A stretch of 64,000 bases of DNA, taken from Limnohabitans sp. T6-5. GTDB taxonomy: Bacteria; Pseudomonadota; Gammaproteobacteria; Burkholderiales; Burkholderiaceae_C. Shown one piece after another: positions 28,601-35,868 of the stretch. Position 1 is the first letter of the stretch. Every line of letters begins with the position of its first letter. A model generated the notes under the pieces. It searched no databases. It was not told the DNA's origin and worked only from the letters and a program-made list of their open reading frames with translations. The DNA lies in the NCBI RefSeq assembly GCF_003063315.1, contig NZ_NERV01000002.1:496001-560000 (forward strand). The letters run 5' to 3'. The position numbers and the translations under genes were made by a program.

Positions 28601-28825
28601 GGTTACTGCTTGCAACTTGGTCAAGGCCTGCGAAATATGAGCCGCTGAATAACCCCGCTTTTGCAGGCTGGCACGCAACAGGTCCAACTCAACACAGCGG
28701 TTGCCGTCGCGCTGGCTCCAGTCGCCCAAATAGGCGTAACCCAAGCCACCTTGGGCCACAGGCCGGGTGATGCGCTCGACCAAGCGGTTTTGAGTGACGC
28801 GCTCGGGCCGCAATGCTGTGCTCAT
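25697..28825 (-). CDS. hsdR: Type I restriction enzyme, R subunit
   Basis: 1042-residue motor/nuclease subunit that translocates and cleaves unmodified DNA together with HsdM and HsdS. The N-terminal PD-(D/E)xK nuclease is intact: Asp140 in RRPDVVLYI, Glu154 and Lys156 in VLELKRGS. The helicase follows: Walker A TQGSGKSILM, DECHRTQGGD (DEAD-box variant), GFTGTPLL (motif III) and CRTNRLDG near motif VI. A helical C-terminal region completes the subunit. ATG at 28825 is preceded by AAGGA. It is separated from hsdM by about 7 kb of accessory genes, all on the same strand, with the TOPRIM gene 53 bases upstream. Confidence 0.95.
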   Translation of the reverse strand: MSTALRPERVTQNRLVERITRPVAQGGLGYAYLGDWSQRDGNRCVELDLLRASLQKRGYSAAHISQALTKLQAVTDVTGITLYQANLRTYQLLRYGVPVQVAAGAAHETVHLIDWANPQANDFGLAQEVTLKGGHERRPDVVLYINGMAVVVLELKRGSVEVADGIRQLNTNQEAIFNQGFFSTVQLTLAGNDSQGLRYGTAGTPEKFYVEWKHHPLGMPGAASDLAAGSLLDEPLAQMCEPTRLLDLMRNFVVFDAGQKKVPRLHQYEGIKAAQLRIKMREGGVIWHTQGSGKSILMVLLAKWILENEPDARVLIVTDRDELDKQITGVMKNAGVISADAPSPRITSRRELVDMLSQPAPRLMCALIHKFDAADLKGDPPPVKGRFYVFVDECHRTQGGDMNKQMKRWMSSAVFIGFTGTPLLRKDKQTTRDVFGTYIHTYKFHQAVEDKVVLDLKYEARTVPQQLTNKKAVDDWFETKTRGLNNYKKSELRRHWATMESLMSAGERKGRIVADIIHDFGVKPRLDNNRGTAILVAASIYDACHYLRLCRNTSFGDYCGIITSYQPNHNAISREPPKSDERYKFDTYTQHVLAKDQTTKQYEDEMKRRFIDEPANLKLLIVVSKLLTGFDAPSCTYIYLDNELRDHNLFQAICRTNRLDGEDKDYGHIVDYKELFQNVQNAIAVYTSDELDIDDTDGDDGNVIVKDWLKEGKAKLDAAREALSYLCAPVSSPKDIEQFIHYFCGHASDSEALTNTEPLRITFYKSVSTFVRAYADLAQNLAEAGYSPADVQALQKEADFYAEVREAIKMHSGEEFDIKPYEADMRHLINTYIQADSAHVLGDLETLSLTDLIIKTGIHDAIAQKLNAKGKASRDSIAEGIINNVRKTIIRDRLTDPRFYDQMSKLLDDLIKQKRDDTEAYEAFLLNAEVLVKKLAKGQSDTGLPQALQGNREATVLYNNLINILQADEEGLQAAEPRPEYGDERAQMALRLDIAIKAQAPAGWRGDQVKESVVLNTIHRTLGKGREATLAVFDIVKNQAGY

Positions 28826-28878
28826 GCAGACATCCTTTTTTATTCAATTTTTAAGTTGGGCGTTTCTCGCAGCAGGGA

Positions 28879-29577
28879 TCAAGGCAATGCAGCTTGAACA
28901 GCGCTTTCAAACTGTGCGGCTTGACTGCACAACGCTTTAACTTGACTCCAATATTGGTGAATAGCATCTGCCTTGGCTCGGTATCCAGGAACACTTTTCT
29001 TGACCTTCAGCTGCTTTGGTAAGTACCCCAAGGAATCCTCTAAAGCCAGATTGCATTCCACGTTACTCAACAACGCATGAGTGGAAGGCAGCACCGCAGC
29101 CGCCAACCAAGCTCCTGTAGATTGAGCAGGTAAGCACACGACTGTTTTAGATCCCAATACAGCAGGATTGAGCCAGCCCATCAGTACAGCTTGCAGCGCC
29201 ACGCATGTTGCAGCGACAGGTGGGCATGGCTGACTACAAGGCAATCTTGGCCAATTCTTGTTCGCAGCTATGGCTTCAACAGTCTCCCCACAATCGGCGT
29301 AATTTTGGTGAGCAACATCTGTGTCTAAATGGATGATCAACAAATCGAAGTTTTTCAGCAACGGGTCATCATCCAATGATCCCGTGTAACGCTGAGCCGT
29401 GGCCACGCACCATTTCAAGACACCGCCCCACCCACCGCCAAAAGAGGGGCTTGTGACCTCTGGTTGCAACTGAGTCAAGATAAAAGTTTGTGGACCAAGA
29501 ACCGCTTTCAATGCAGCTTCTATGAGCACGTAATCTGTTGGCCCCTCCGCCACCAAGGCAATGCGCAAATCAGACAT
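28879..29577 (-). CDS. TOPRIM-like protein, partner of the AAA ATPase
   Basis: 232 residues. The N terminus LRIALVAEGPTDYVLIEAAL carries the invariant Glu-Gly of a TOPRIM fold, and LLIIHLDTDVAHQNY supplies the DxD pair, the metal-binding pattern of OLD-family nucleases and of DUF4276/DUF4435 proteins. The central CPPVAATCVALQAVLMGW and C-terminal part I do not recognise. The start overlaps the AAA ATPase gene by eight bases, so the two are made together. By layout this is a split OLD nuclease or PARIS-like effector; whether it cuts DNA, RNA or tRNA, or acts otherwise, is unknown. Stops 53 bases before hsdR. Confidence 0.7.
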   Translation of the reverse strand: MSDLRIALVAEGPTDYVLIEAALKAVLGPQTFILTQLQPEVTSPSFGGGWGGVLKWCVATAQRYTGSLDDDPLLKNFDLLIIHLDTDVAHQNYADCGETVEAIAANKNWPRLPCSQPCPPVAATCVALQAVLMGWLNPAVLGSKTVVCLPAQSTGAWLAAAVLPSTHALLSNVECNLALEDSLGYLPKQLKVKKSVPGYRAKADAIHQYWSQVKALCSQAAQFESAVQAALP

Positions 29578-30748
29578 TGGGCACCGCTCCTAAATTGCCC
29601 ATCATCCAAAGGCGCGATAGCGGATAGTTTTGATTCAGCGCCGTCAGTTCTGGAGTCATTTCCAACCGACGAATGCACGTCAAGCCATTGCTGTTGCGCT
29701 CCACCACAAAAAGGCGAATCTCAGGATCGGTCAAATCCAAGCCGTCCAACACCGCTGGGTTGTGCGCAGTGAAAAGCATTTGCCGATCTTCTCCGCCAGC
29801 ACGCAACCAACCCGAAAGCCTGCGCACCAAACTTGAAACCAACCGCGGATTCAGCGCCTGATCCAAGTTGTCAATGGCAAACAAGGAAGGTGACTTGTAA
29901 GCCAGGCACAGCACAGCACAAAAAATCACATACAAAGCGCCCTCACTGGCGTCATAAGCTGTCAACTCGTTTCGACTCTTCATCATGAAACGATCGGTAA
30001 ATTTCAGCATCACTTTGGTGCGGGGCACCTTGGGTGACAGCAAACCTGCACCGTGACTTGTGGATTGAACATCCGCAACCCAATCGATCAGCTCCAAGAC
30101 TTCATCCAGCACGCCGCTAGGGTCATCAAAAAATCGTCTCTGGATATCTTCAAATCCCTCAGCCAATTGACCGCCGCTGAGCCCCACTGGATCACGGGCT
30201 TGAAGGTCAGGGCTGATGCCTCGCAACGTAGGTGTGTTGGGGCAATAAATGGCATAGTTTTGCAAACACTGCATCAATTTGGCTGCAGGATTATCTGACG
30301 CCACATCAACCAACTTCAATGCGGCAAGGCCTGCTTGAGGATTAAGGTTTTTCTTGTTGCGCACACCGTCAGAAACGATGTCATTTTGTCCATCACTCAA
30401 AAACTCTGTTTTAAATGACCAGGCAGGTTCAGGTGCATCCAATGGATTGAGAAGTGACACGCGGTAAGTCTCCGCTTGCCCGCCTTGCGCTGAAACACCA
30501 ATGTGCGCAGGTGTGCGCTCTGAGGCAAACGAACTTTTGAACAACCGAGGCAACCCAGCACGCACACCACGCCGCATCAGCGCTTCATCGTCCACGACCC
30601 CATTGGCCGCAGCACCAAGGACTCCAATAGCTTCGAGCACATTGCTTTTACCCACACCGTTGGCACCAATAAAACAATTCAATCTGCCCAACGATAACTC
30701 TTGCGAATGAACGGACTTGAAACCGTCTATTTGAATGGTTCGGATCAT
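29570..30748 (-). CDS. AAA ATPase, RecF/OLD-like (AAA_21)
   Basis: 392 residues. N-terminal MIRTIQIDGFKSVHSQELSL followed by Walker A IGANGVGKSNVLEAIG (about residues 32-47), the start typical of OLD/RecF/SMC-like ATPases. A conserved EGALYVIFCAVLCLAYKSP helix, Walker B-like LFAIDNLDQALNP, and the H-loop LFTAHNPAVLDGL close the ATPase. No coiled-coil or nuclease domain is fused; the TOPRIM part is a separate, overlapping gene. Members of such ATPase/TOPRIM pairs sense phage proteins in known defence systems (OLD, Gabija, PARIS); here that is inference from domains and location. Confidence 0.8.
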   Translation of the reverse strand: MIRTIQIDGFKSVHSQELSLGRLNCFIGANGVGKSNVLEAIGVLGAAANGVVDDEALMRRGVRAGLPRLFKSSFASERTPAHIGVSAQGGQAETYRVSLLNPLDAPEPAWSFKTEFLSDGQNDIVSDGVRNKKNLNPQAGLAALKLVDVASDNPAAKLMQCLQNYAIYCPNTPTLRGISPDLQARDPVGLSGGQLAEGFEDIQRRFFDDPSGVLDEVLELIDWVADVQSTSHGAGLLSPKVPRTKVMLKFTDRFMMKSRNELTAYDASEGALYVIFCAVLCLAYKSPSLFAIDNLDQALNPRLVSSLVRRLSGWLRAGGEDRQMLFTAHNPAVLDGLDLTDPEIRLFVVERNSNGLTCIRRLEMTPELTALNQNYPLSRLWMMGNLGAVPNV

Positions 30749-30802
30749 GAGTAAACCTGTCGATTAAAAGTTTTATCTATTTTCGGAAAATTACTTGCCA
30801 TT

Positions 30803-30825
30803 TTGCCAGCACACCCTGCTGGCAA
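30803..30825. repeat. Perfect 9-bp stem-loop ahead of the AAA-TOPRIM pair
   Basis: TTGCCAGCA (30803-30811) and TGCTGGCAA (30817-30825) with loop CACCC. It sits in the 121-base gap between the AlbA_2 gene and the AAA gene; the remaining gap towards the AAA start is A+T-rich. No T tract follows in the minus direction, so it is more likely an operator or RNA processing/stability element than a terminator. Confidence 0.55.
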
Positions 30826-30869
30826 GCGCACGCATCACCTGTGCATGATAAGCACCAGTTTTACCCATA

Positions 30870-32324
30870 TTAAGCTGGTCCGTTGGCATCGCCATCTCGA
30901 GCCAAGGCCCTGCCAGCTGCAGTCAGCCGGTATTTTTGGTTGCGGCTTTGCGGCTTGTCGGGGATGGTCATTTCCACCAAGCCCGTGGTCACTGCGGCCT
31001 GCTGGTAACTTTCACGGAAGTGTTTTTCATCCTTGAGACCCAGACTGGCCATAAGCTCGGCCCGACTCATCTCCCCAACCAACACTTGCAGCAATCGCCC
31101 AACTTCGGGGGTGACTTCGGGGGTGACTTCGGGGGCGACTTCGGGGGTGACTTCGGTAGAAACCACCGAAGCAGCCACCGTCCGCCAAACCACCGCCCGA
31201 AACTGGTTGATTTCTGGCTCATCCACCAAATCAATTTGGGGCCAAGCGTTCAGTGCCCGGGGCACGCCCGTGCCCATGCCACGGTAGGGCAAGATATGCG
31301 CCGCGTGCTCGGCCAGCACCTGGTTGCGGCGGTTGGACACACCCGTACGGATTTGCTCGGGCGTCAGGCTGTCGGGCAAATGGCCGGGGCTGATGATCTC
31401 TACCCGGTCGGAGAACACAAACAGCCGAATGGTGGCGCTGACCAAAAAGTCGCGGTGCACCAAGGCGTTCACCAGCAGCTCCACCAAAGCCTCTTCGGGC
31501 AGCTCCAACTGGCCCAGCGTGTTAAAGCCCCTGCCCGCCTGAACCTTGTGCAAGCTGCGCTTGATGAAAGCCATGCCCCGCTCAAACTGCTCGTCCAGCG
31601 GGCCGTCGATGTTTTCGCTGTCCAGGTAGCGCGTGTCGCCCAAATGCGTACCCGGAAACCACACTGCGCCCATCTGGCACACCGGCAGCAGCCGCTGCGG
31701 GTGCTTGCCAAACAGCAGCACGCCCGCCAAGTTGGGCACACCACCGTGCGCCAGTTGCAGGTTTTCCATCAGCTGGGCCACGGACAAGCCTGCTGCGCTC
31801 AGGCTTTGGCCATAGCGCCGCTCGAAGTAGCGGCCAAAGGCCCGCTCGTCGATGTCGGCCACCGTGGCGTTGCGCACCGGCACCTGGTCGGCCTGCAGCA
31901 GCCCGCCGCGCTGGAACATGCGCTGCATTTCTTCACGCGCCGTCACATGGCGCTTGTCGGCCCCGCTTTTCACCCACACACGGCCTTGCAGGTCCATATA
32001 TGGTTTGTTCAGCCCATCGGGCACCGACACCACCAGCACCAAGCCTTGGGCGGTTTGCACGTTGTGGGTTTGCGGGTGCAGCGGCGGGCGCACATGCTGG
32101 CTGGCCGCGTTACTGATCAGCTGGTTCAAACGCCGCACATCGGCCGCATTCAGCCCGGCTATGCTGCCGTCATCAGCCACACCCAAAAACACCGTGCCCC
32201 CGCCGCTATTGGCCAACGCAGCCAGCTCGGCCGCCATGCCGTCGGCATTGGTGGCATCGCGCTTGAACTGGTGGTGGCTGTCTTCGCAACGGGCCAACGC
32301 TTGCTGGAGGTCGGTTTCGGTCAT
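30870..32324 (-). CDS. AlbA_2 / RecG-like ATP-binding protein
   Basis: 484 residues. N-terminal AlbA_2 (Schlafen-related) domain: HHQFKRDATNADGMAAELAA, SGGGTVFLGVADDGSI, VWVKSGADKR (about residues 15-130). The middle (about 265-385) resembles the HATPase_c_4 module of RecG-like regulators (PEEALVELLVNALVHRDF, SDRVEIISPGHLP, MGTGVPRAL). A linker of tandem T-P-E-V units (about residues 390-408) leads to a C-terminal winged-helix region (SRAELMASLGLKDEKHFRES). Such proteins are common in restriction and defence loci and are annotated as transcriptional regulators or putative helicases; function unproven. In the same operon direction as the hsd genes. Confidence 0.8.
   Translation of the reverse strand: MTETDLQQALARCEDSHHQFKRDATNADGMAAELAALANSGGGTVFLGVADDGSIAGLNAADVRRLNQLISNAASQHVRPPLHPQTHNVQTAQGLVLVVSVPDGLNKPYMDLQGRVWVKSGADKRHVTAREEMQRMFQRGGLLQADQVPVRNATVADIDERAFGRYFERRYGQSLSAAGLSVAQLMENLQLAHGGVPNLAGVLLFGKHPQRLLPVCQMGAVWFPGTHLGDTRYLDSENIDGPLDEQFERGMAFIKRSLHKVQAGRGFNTLGQLELPEEALVELLVNALVHRDFLVSATIRLFVFSDRVEIISPGHLPDSLTPEQIRTGVSNRRNQVLAEHAAHILPYRGMGTGVPRALNAWPQIDLVDEPEINQFRAVVWRTVAASVVSTEVTPEVAPEVTPEVTPEVGRLLQVLVGEMSRAELMASLGLKDEKHFRESYQQAAVTTGLVEMTIPDKPQSRNQKYRLTAAGRALARDGDANGPA
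31102..31156 (-). repeat. 12-bp tandem repeat inside the AlbA_2 gene
   Basis: Four to five copies of ACTTCGGGGGTG (plus-strand reading), one with a T-to-C change, encode repeated T/A-P-E-V units between the ATPase-like and winged-helix domains. Copy changes of 12 bases would keep the frame, so linker length can vary without killing the gene. I recall similar repeated linkers in other members of this protein family. Confidence 0.85.
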
Positions 32325-32372
32325 GTGAATCAGTCTGTTGAATGTCTTGGCTTAGTTCATGCACAGCAACGA

Positions 32373-33332
32373 TCAATCGTCCATGCTTTTTTCATAAACG
32401 TATTGGCAATATCCGCAAAGACCATCATTGAACTGATCATCTAAACCAAGCGAAGTCTCGCATCGAATGCATTCAGTGAATTCAAGCTCATCTTCGCAAG
32501 CAACACAGCAGTTTTCTTCAAAGATGTAGGTGTCTTTGAAGCAATGCGGACACTTTCCGTAAGGTGAATCACCACCATCTTTAATCGCATGATGTGCGGC
32601 GCCTGAAAGCAAGTCACTTATGCACTCTTCAATTACCTCCTCAAACTGGAAGTCATGACTGCAGGATTTGCAACGAAGCCCGATATCTGGGTAGGTATCC
32701 GTTTCATTTGTTGACTCAATCAGCGAGGAATGGCAAGCGGGACAGCGTAATTCTTTGAGCGCATCCTCAACAGTCGAATATTTCCAATTAATTTTCTGGA
32801 TGCTTTCGTGGCAAGCCTTCTCCTCTGCCGCGTAGACATCATTGGTTTCTAACAAGGCACTCCAGCAGTCAACGCCAAACAATTCAATTGGATCTTCATC
32901 CAGCGCACTCACCGCAAAGTCACGCAGAATTAAAAACGACTTGGCAACGATCTCACGGACCGCGTCCGGTGATCTGTCGGTGTAGTAATGCTCCAAATCA
33001 TTTCGCAGCTTAGTTATCTCATTCAAACGCTTCCAGTCAACAACCACATTCAGGCTGGATAAGCGTTCTTCAATCTGTAAAACATCAACCGTTTTCTTGC
33101 CCCTGCCCTTGAACACAACAGTTCCATCTGCCAACTGTTCAGGAAGAATTTCTTTTTTGATCAGCAGCTCTTTGTCGTGGGCGGGTGACAACTCACAGAG
33201 TTTTTCCTTCATCAAAAGCAACATACCAGCGACGATGTTGCGCAATGCGGATACCTGCCGTCTTTGATCTGTACTCTGAAAGTCTTCAACCCCGATTTGA
33301 ATGGAGTCGATTGCATTTTGAAGAATAGACAC
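32373..33332 (-). CDS. Unknown protein with helical N-terminus and multiple zinc ribbons
   Basis: 319 residues from GTG at 33332 (no ATG fits without losing the conserved-looking N terminus), 13 bases after the hsdS stop. The first half is helical and may resemble a DUF4145/HEPN-like fold (KLRNDLEHYYTD around residue 107-118 recalls the R-x4-H of HEPN RNases), but this is tentative. The second half holds six C-x2-C knuckles: CPAC, CKSC, CPHC, CVAC, CIRC, CGYC, enough for three zinc ribbons. The gene is visibly more A+T-rich than the housekeeping genes around the island, suggesting transfer. Position between hsdS and the AlbA_2 gene on the same strand suggests a defence role. Confidence 0.6.
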   Translation of the reverse strand: MSILQNAIDSIQIGVEDFQSTDQRRQVSALRNIVAGMLLLMKEKLCELSPAHDKELLIKKEILPEQLADGTVVFKGRGKKTVDVLQIEERLSSLNVVVDWKRLNEITKLRNDLEHYYTDRSPDAVREIVAKSFLILRDFAVSALDEDPIELFGVDCWSALLETNDVYAAEEKACHESIQKINWKYSTVEDALKELRCPACHSSLIESTNETDTYPDIGLRCKSCSHDFQFEEVIEECISDLLSGAAHHAIKDGGDSPYGKCPHCFKDTYIFEENCCVACEDELEFTECIRCETSLGLDDQFNDGLCGYCQYVYEKSMDD

Positions 33333-33345
33333 GTATTTCTTTCGT

Positions 33346-34563
33346 TCAGACCAAGCGAGTTCGACCAGTCAGAAGCACTTGCATCATCCCCTGCTTGAGT
33401 TCACGGGTTTTGGCAAGGCGGTCTTTGAGTGCTGAGAGCGCTAGATCCATATCAGAAAGGACTGTAGTGATGGCAGTTTGCTCCTCTATGCTTGGCACTC
33501 CTACCTCTATGCTCGATAGTGCAAGCGCGCTGATGTGAACGACAGCATCGCCCTGCCCAAGATTAGATTTCTGGCGCACGACCGCGGGTGTATTCAAGAG
33601 GTAGCCAAAGAATGATGGGTTACCGCTTCGAAGACGCAAGATCACGATGTCGCCGCCGGCATAGGCCTCCATCGGTAACGCCATTGCAACGCATTTCCCA
33701 ATTTCGGCTTTGGTTTCACCAGATCCTGCGAACAGCAAATCGCCTTTTTGGATGCGCGTTGCTTTTGCTGCAACTTGCGGAGATATGCGTGAATGAAATG
33801 TTCGCACCACGTCGCTATGAACGGTATAAATCTCACCGTATCGAACGCATGGAAGCTCACCCGACATTGCTTCATCACGTTTGACACCACTGCCTTTTAA
33901 AAATGTACCTAACTGCACGAGCTGTCGCAGCTCCCACTCCCCACTGAACCCCGGCAAGCGGGTTTGGCCGGTGAGGAGTTGTTGCATGGCGGCTTGTTTG
34001 AGGTCGCGCTTTTTGGCGATCAGTTTTTCCAGTCCGGCGATCAGGGCATCGAGGTCTGAAATGGCTAGGCCAATTGCAAGTTGCTCTTGACGCGGCGGAA
34101 CCGGTATTGGCATTCCTCGCAAAGTGCTTGCGTTCACATTCTTTTGTGCTCCGCCGATTTGACTCTGCTCAAAAAATTTTTTTCCAAACTCAGAGTTTAT
34201 GTAATGGCACAAAAACAAACTATCAATCGCATCTTTTTTGGGACGAGTGATGAGTGTCGTAAAACTCTGGGATTGGTCATACTGAGCAGGAACTATGGCG
34301 GTCACACCCGGGTATCCAGTCCGCATCGTGACTAAATCACCAGTGCGCAGCCGCTTATTTCGAAAAGCGGCCTCGTATTCTGGGGTGATAAACAACAAAT
34401 CACTGTCTTCCAAATATCCGGATTTAATATTCTGATTGCGAAACATTGGTATGCCCTTAGCGCGATACGCATGGGTAGCAGCACTTGCAATACCAACCAT
34501 TATTTTTTCGGCTAAAGACGAGAGCGTCGCAACTTGCCATACTTCTCGAACCATCACTTCCAT
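33346..34563 (-). CDS. hsdS: Type I restriction enzyme, specificity subunit
   Basis: 405-residue DNA-recognition subunit. Two target-recognition domains (about residues 10-160 and 215-365), each followed by a conserved helical spacer: LEKLIAKKRDLKQAAMQQLL then TGQTRLPGF, and LKDRLAKTRELKQGMMQVLL then TGRTRLV. The near-identity of the spacers is the usual basis for domain swapping between hsdS genes. Target sequence cannot be read. The start codon at 34563 overlaps the stop of a short open frame that repeats the end of hsdM (ATGGAAGTGA), which preserves the ancestral hsdM-hsdS coupling although a nuclease gene now separates them. Confidence 0.92.
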   Translation of the reverse strand: MEVMVREVWQVATLSSLAEKIMVGIASAATHAYRAKGIPMFRNQNIKSGYLEDSDLLFITPEYEAAFRNKRLRTGDLVTMRTGYPGVTAIVPAQYDQSQSFTTLITRPKKDAIDSLFLCHYINSEFGKKFFEQSQIGGAQKNVNASTLRGMPIPVPPRQEQLAIGLAISDLDALIAGLEKLIAKKRDLKQAAMQQLLTGQTRLPGFSGEWELRQLVQLGTFLKGSGVKRDEAMSGELPCVRYGEIYTVHSDVVRTFHSRISPQVAAKATRIQKGDLLFAGSGETKAEIGKCVAMALPMEAYAGGDIVILRLRSGNPSFFGYLLNTPAVVRQKSNLGQGDAVVHISALALSSIEVGVPSIEEQTAITTVLSDMDLALSALKDRLAKTRELKQGMMQVLLTGRTRLV

Positions 34564-34751
34564 ATAACCCCCATTCGCTTGAGGTGCACTCCCACCTTCA
34601 CCGACCCCGCTTCCACTTCACCAGCCAACGCAGGCAGCGTCGTGGCGTAGCGCTCGGCCAGCTCGCGGATGCGGCGGGTCAGGGTTTGGCTCACGCGGTC
34701 CAGCTCGGCTTGCAGGCTGGAGCACAGGCTGGGGCTGTGTTCAATTGTCAT
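34554..34751 (-). CDS. Short ORF duplicating the C-terminal tail of HsdM
   Basis: 65 residues from ATG at 34751, which lies inside the stop region of the DUF1016 gene (ATGACAATTGA). From about residue 16 it reads LQAELDRVSQTLTRRIRELA and on to KRMGVIWK, nearly the same as the last 50 residues of HsdM (LSAELDRVSQ... to KKMGVVW). The frame is kept open and its stop overlaps the hsdS start. It could be a translated coupling peptide, a truncated HsdM tail able to bind HsdS, or a remnant that has not yet decayed. Open frame and overlaps are seen; function is inference. Confidence 0.6.
   Translation of the reverse strand: MTIEHSPSLCSSLQAELDRVSQTLTRRIRELAERYATTLPALAGEVEAGSVKVGVHLKRMGVIWK
34561..34720. 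repeat. Direct repeat, copy A (hsdM 3' end)
   Basis: About 160 bases closely matching 35868-36030, the true 3' end of hsdM. By eye about four of five bases agree, with long identical runs such as GCGGCGGGTCAGGGTTTG and CACGCGGTCCAGCTCGGC. The two copies flank the DUF1016 gene in direct orientation. Confidence 0.85.
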
Positions 34752-35868
34752 GCCCGTCCCCTGAGCCAAAGTCGATTTGCAATTCGGATTCGATTTCTTC
34801 CACCGTAGGCAGGCTGGTCTTGAACTCGTCAGGCAAAGCTTGCTGGAGTTGCTGCATCCAGTTGGCCACGCCCATGGGTTTGGTGTGGCCTGACAGGGCG
34901 TACTCGACCAGTGTTTTATTTTTGTTCTTCACCAGCAGCAAGCCAATGGTGGGTTTGTCGTCTTGGTGGCGCAGCAGGTCGTCCACAGCTTTCAGGTAGA
35001 TATTGAGCTGGCTAACGTGACTTGGCTCAAATTCACCTGCCTTGAGTTCGACAACGACATAGCAACGCAAATGCAGGTGGTAGAACAAAAGATCAAGGTA
35101 AAAGTCACGCCCACCCAGTTCAAGGTGCACTTGCTTACCCACAAAGGCAAAGCCTTGCCCCAGTTCCAGCAGGAAATGCTGGATGTGATCCACCAGTTTT
35201 TGCTCCAACTCGGCTTCGCGGCGCAGTGGGGCTGTGCCTAAAAAGTCAAACAGGTAGGGGTCTTTGAAGGCTTGCGCGGCCATGTCAGATTCAGCAGGCG
35301 GCAGCGCAACAGCAAAGTTGTGTGACGCGCTGCCTTGGCGTGCGTGCCATTGCGATTCAATTTGCAACGCCAGAACGTCTTTGCTCATACCTTGGGCAAT
35401 GGCTTTTTCTGCGTACCAAAGGCGCTGCTCGGGCGTGTCCAGCTTCTCCAGCAGGATGAGGTTGCTTCGCCAAGGTAATTGTGCAACGGTGCGTTGCACA
35501 ATTGCTCGCTCGGGCCATGCGCTGGCAAAGCTGCGCATGTATTTGAGGTTGCGGGGCGAAAAACCGCTCATCTGCGGAAAAGCTTGCTTGAGATCGTGCG
35601 AAAGCCGGTCAATGACACGCGTGCCCCAGCCTTGGGCTTCTTGCTTGTTAAGGATGGCTCGCCCAATGTCCCAATACAGCAAGACCAACGCAGCGTTGGC
35701 GGACATGACCATACGGACACGTTCTTGCGCCACAAGCTGCTTGATATGAAGCAACCAAGTGCCATAGTCAGCCGGCATTTGGCTCACCCCTTCGGCCACG
35801 GGGAGTTGCACATCGGGAAGCTTGCGCCCCCTGTTTTTTCGAGTGTTTGAATCATTCGAACTCACCAT
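34741..35868 (-). CDS. DUF1016/YhcG-family PD-(D/E)xK nuclease-like protein
   Basis: 375 residues. N-terminal DUF1016_N helical domain (SANAALVLLYWDIGRAI, LKQAFPQMSGFSPRNLKYMR, TVAQLPWRSNLILLEKL) and C-terminal nuclease-like domain with GGRDFYLDLLFYH (Asp) and CYVVVELKAGEF (ExK), the complete PD-(D/E)xK pattern. Related YhcG/RpnA-type proteins are frequent beside type I restriction operons, but their exact role is not settled. The start overlaps the hsdM stop by seven bases and the end overlaps the short hsdM-tail frame. It is flanked by direct repeats of the hsdM 3' end, as if it was inserted as a cassette between hsdM and hsdS. Confidence 0.88.
   Translation of the reverse strand: MVSSNDSNTRKNRGRKLPDVQLPVAEGVSQMPADYGTWLLHIKQLVAQERVRMVMSANAALVLLYWDIGRAILNKQEAQGWGTRVIDRLSHDLKQAFPQMSGFSPRNLKYMRSFASAWPERAIVQRTVAQLPWRSNLILLEKLDTPEQRLWYAEKAIAQGMSKDVLALQIESQWHARQGSASHNFAVALPPAESDMAAQAFKDPYLFDFLGTAPLRREAELEQKLVDHIQHFLLELGQGFAFVGKQVHLELGGRDFYLDLLFYHLHLRCYVVVELKAGEFEPSHVSQLNIYLKAVDDLLRHQDDKPTIGLLLVKNKNKTLVEYALSGHTKPMGVANWMQQLQQALPDEFKTSLPTVEEIESELQIDFGSGDGHDN

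Noticed and set aside
31102..31156. Short tandem repeats considered as a CRISPR remnant
   Set aside because: The unit is 12 bases with no spacers and it encodes a protein linker.
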